Origin: Dyadobacter endophyticus
GTDB lineage: Bacteria; Bacteroidota; Bacteroidia; Cytophagales; Spirosomataceae
Reading direction: 5' to 3'
Assembly: GCF_014641595.1 (NCBI RefSeq)
Contig: NZ_BMIA01000001.1
Span: forward strand, 930,001 to 994,000
Length of the DNA stretch: 64,000 bases
The notes under the pieces are model-generated. The model made no database searches and was not told where the DNA came from. It worked only from the letters and a program-made list of their open reading frames with translations. Position 1 is the first letter of the stretch; each line of letters starts with the position of its first letter. The translations under genes and the position numbers were made by a program. This document shows positions 63,593 through 64,000 of this stretch, piece after piece.

Positions 63593-64000
63593 ATGGCTTT
63601 TGTAGATTATTATCAAATTCTCGGACTCGATAAAAATGCCGACGATAAGGCCATCAAGAATGCATACAGGAAACTGGCGAGGAAATACCACCCCGACCTG
63701 AATCCGAACGACAAGGAGGCTGAGAAGAAATTCAAAGAGCTGAATGAGGCCAACGAGGTGTTGAGCGACCCGGAAAAGCGAAAGAAGTACGATAAGTACG
63801 GCAAAGACTGGCAGCATAGCGAGGAGTTCGAGCGAGCGCGGCAGGCGCGCAGCCAGGCGCGAGGGGAGGAGGGGCAGTGGTACGGCGGAGGGAACGAAGG
63901 GTTCTCGGATTTCTTCGAATCCATGTTCGGTTCCGGTTTCGGTGGCGGTCGTCAGGCTCGTTTCCGGGGGCAGGATTATCAGGCGGAGATCCAACTGGGC
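63593..64000 (+). CDS. DnaJ/CbpA-type co-chaperone, truncated by the window end
   Basis: The frame is open from ATG 63593 to the window end, 136 residues visible. Residues about 4-70 form a J domain with the HPD motif ([15 protein letters not shown]) that stimulates DnaK. A Gly/Phe-rich linker ([17 protein letters not shown]) follows, then the start of the C-terminal substrate-binding domain (YQAEIQLG). There is no zinc-finger in the visible part, pointing to CbpA rather than DnaJ. Confidence 0.92.
   Translation, partial: MAFVDYYQILGLDKNADDKAIKNAYRKLARKYHPDLNPNDKEAEKKFKELNEANEVLSDPEKRKKYDKYGKDWQHSEEFERARQARSQARGEEGQWYGGGNEGFSDFFESMFGSGFGGGRQARFRGQDYQAEIQLG

Overview
The window looks like a chromosomal segment of a Bacteroidota bacterium, most likely a Cytophagales/Spirosomataceae genus close to Dyadobacter. 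That placement is inferred from four SusC/SusD pairs, FecI/FecR-type signalling, sulfatases, starts without Shine-Dalgarno sequences and a TAnnTTTG-type -7 element, all read directly from the bases with no database search. Roughly 55 protein genes and one tRNA gene are supported. Both window ends cut a gene: a sulfatase on the left and a DnaJ/CbpA-type co-chaperone on the right.

Layout. 1-3.6 kb: partial sulfatase, then an ArsR-SRPBCC-DoxX-like-DUF1801/YdeI-DUF4256 series behind a tandem palindromic operator. 3.6-9.8 kb: secreted serine hydrolase, a PepSY iron-related membrane cluster, and a divergent HxlR/MFS efflux pair. 9.8-13.9 kb: an operon of DoxX-like membrane protein, arylsulfatase and alpha/beta hydrolase; the first gene carries a probable 1-base frameshift at its 3' end. 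14.2-26 kb: a polysaccharide locus with a PcRGLX/YetA-type lyase diverging from SusC-SusD-sulfatase-DUF6250, followed by a free-standing propeller protein. 26.1-30.7 kb: an enzyme-free SusC/SusD pair. 30.8-35.1 kb: ChrA-type transporter, MetNIQ methionine importer and an orphan secreted protein.

35.5-52.3 kb is the most striking part: eleven same-strand genes with very small gaps, namely ECF sigma factor, FecR anti-sigma, SusC with an STN signalling domain, SusD, secreted cyanophycinase-like peptidase, a second SusC/SusD pair, two DoxX-like proteins, a SoxD-type cytochrome c and a SoxC-type molybdopterin sulfite dehydrogenase. I read it as a surface-signalled uptake unit joined to periplasmic oxidation of a reduced sulfur species. 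The substrate is unknown.

52.3-64 kb is ordinary chromosome: P-loop kinase, tRNA-Thr, DUF349 protein, pdxH, gltA, miaA (overlapped by a gene resembling a phage Vsr-like endonuclease family), a porin-like barrel, an AraC-Ogt fusion, small proteins, a Gfo/Idh/MocA oxidoreductase, a VF530 protein and the partial DnaJ.

Sulfur links the accessory regions: three sulfatases, three DoxX-like paralogues, MetNIQ and the SoxCD-like pair. An AT-rich dyad motif recurs upstream of the lyase, two SusC or DoxX-led units, metNIQ, the orphan secreted gene and the sigma factor. A 24-base copy is identical at metN and the orphan gene. A common sulfur-responsive regulator is a reasonable but untested hypothesis.
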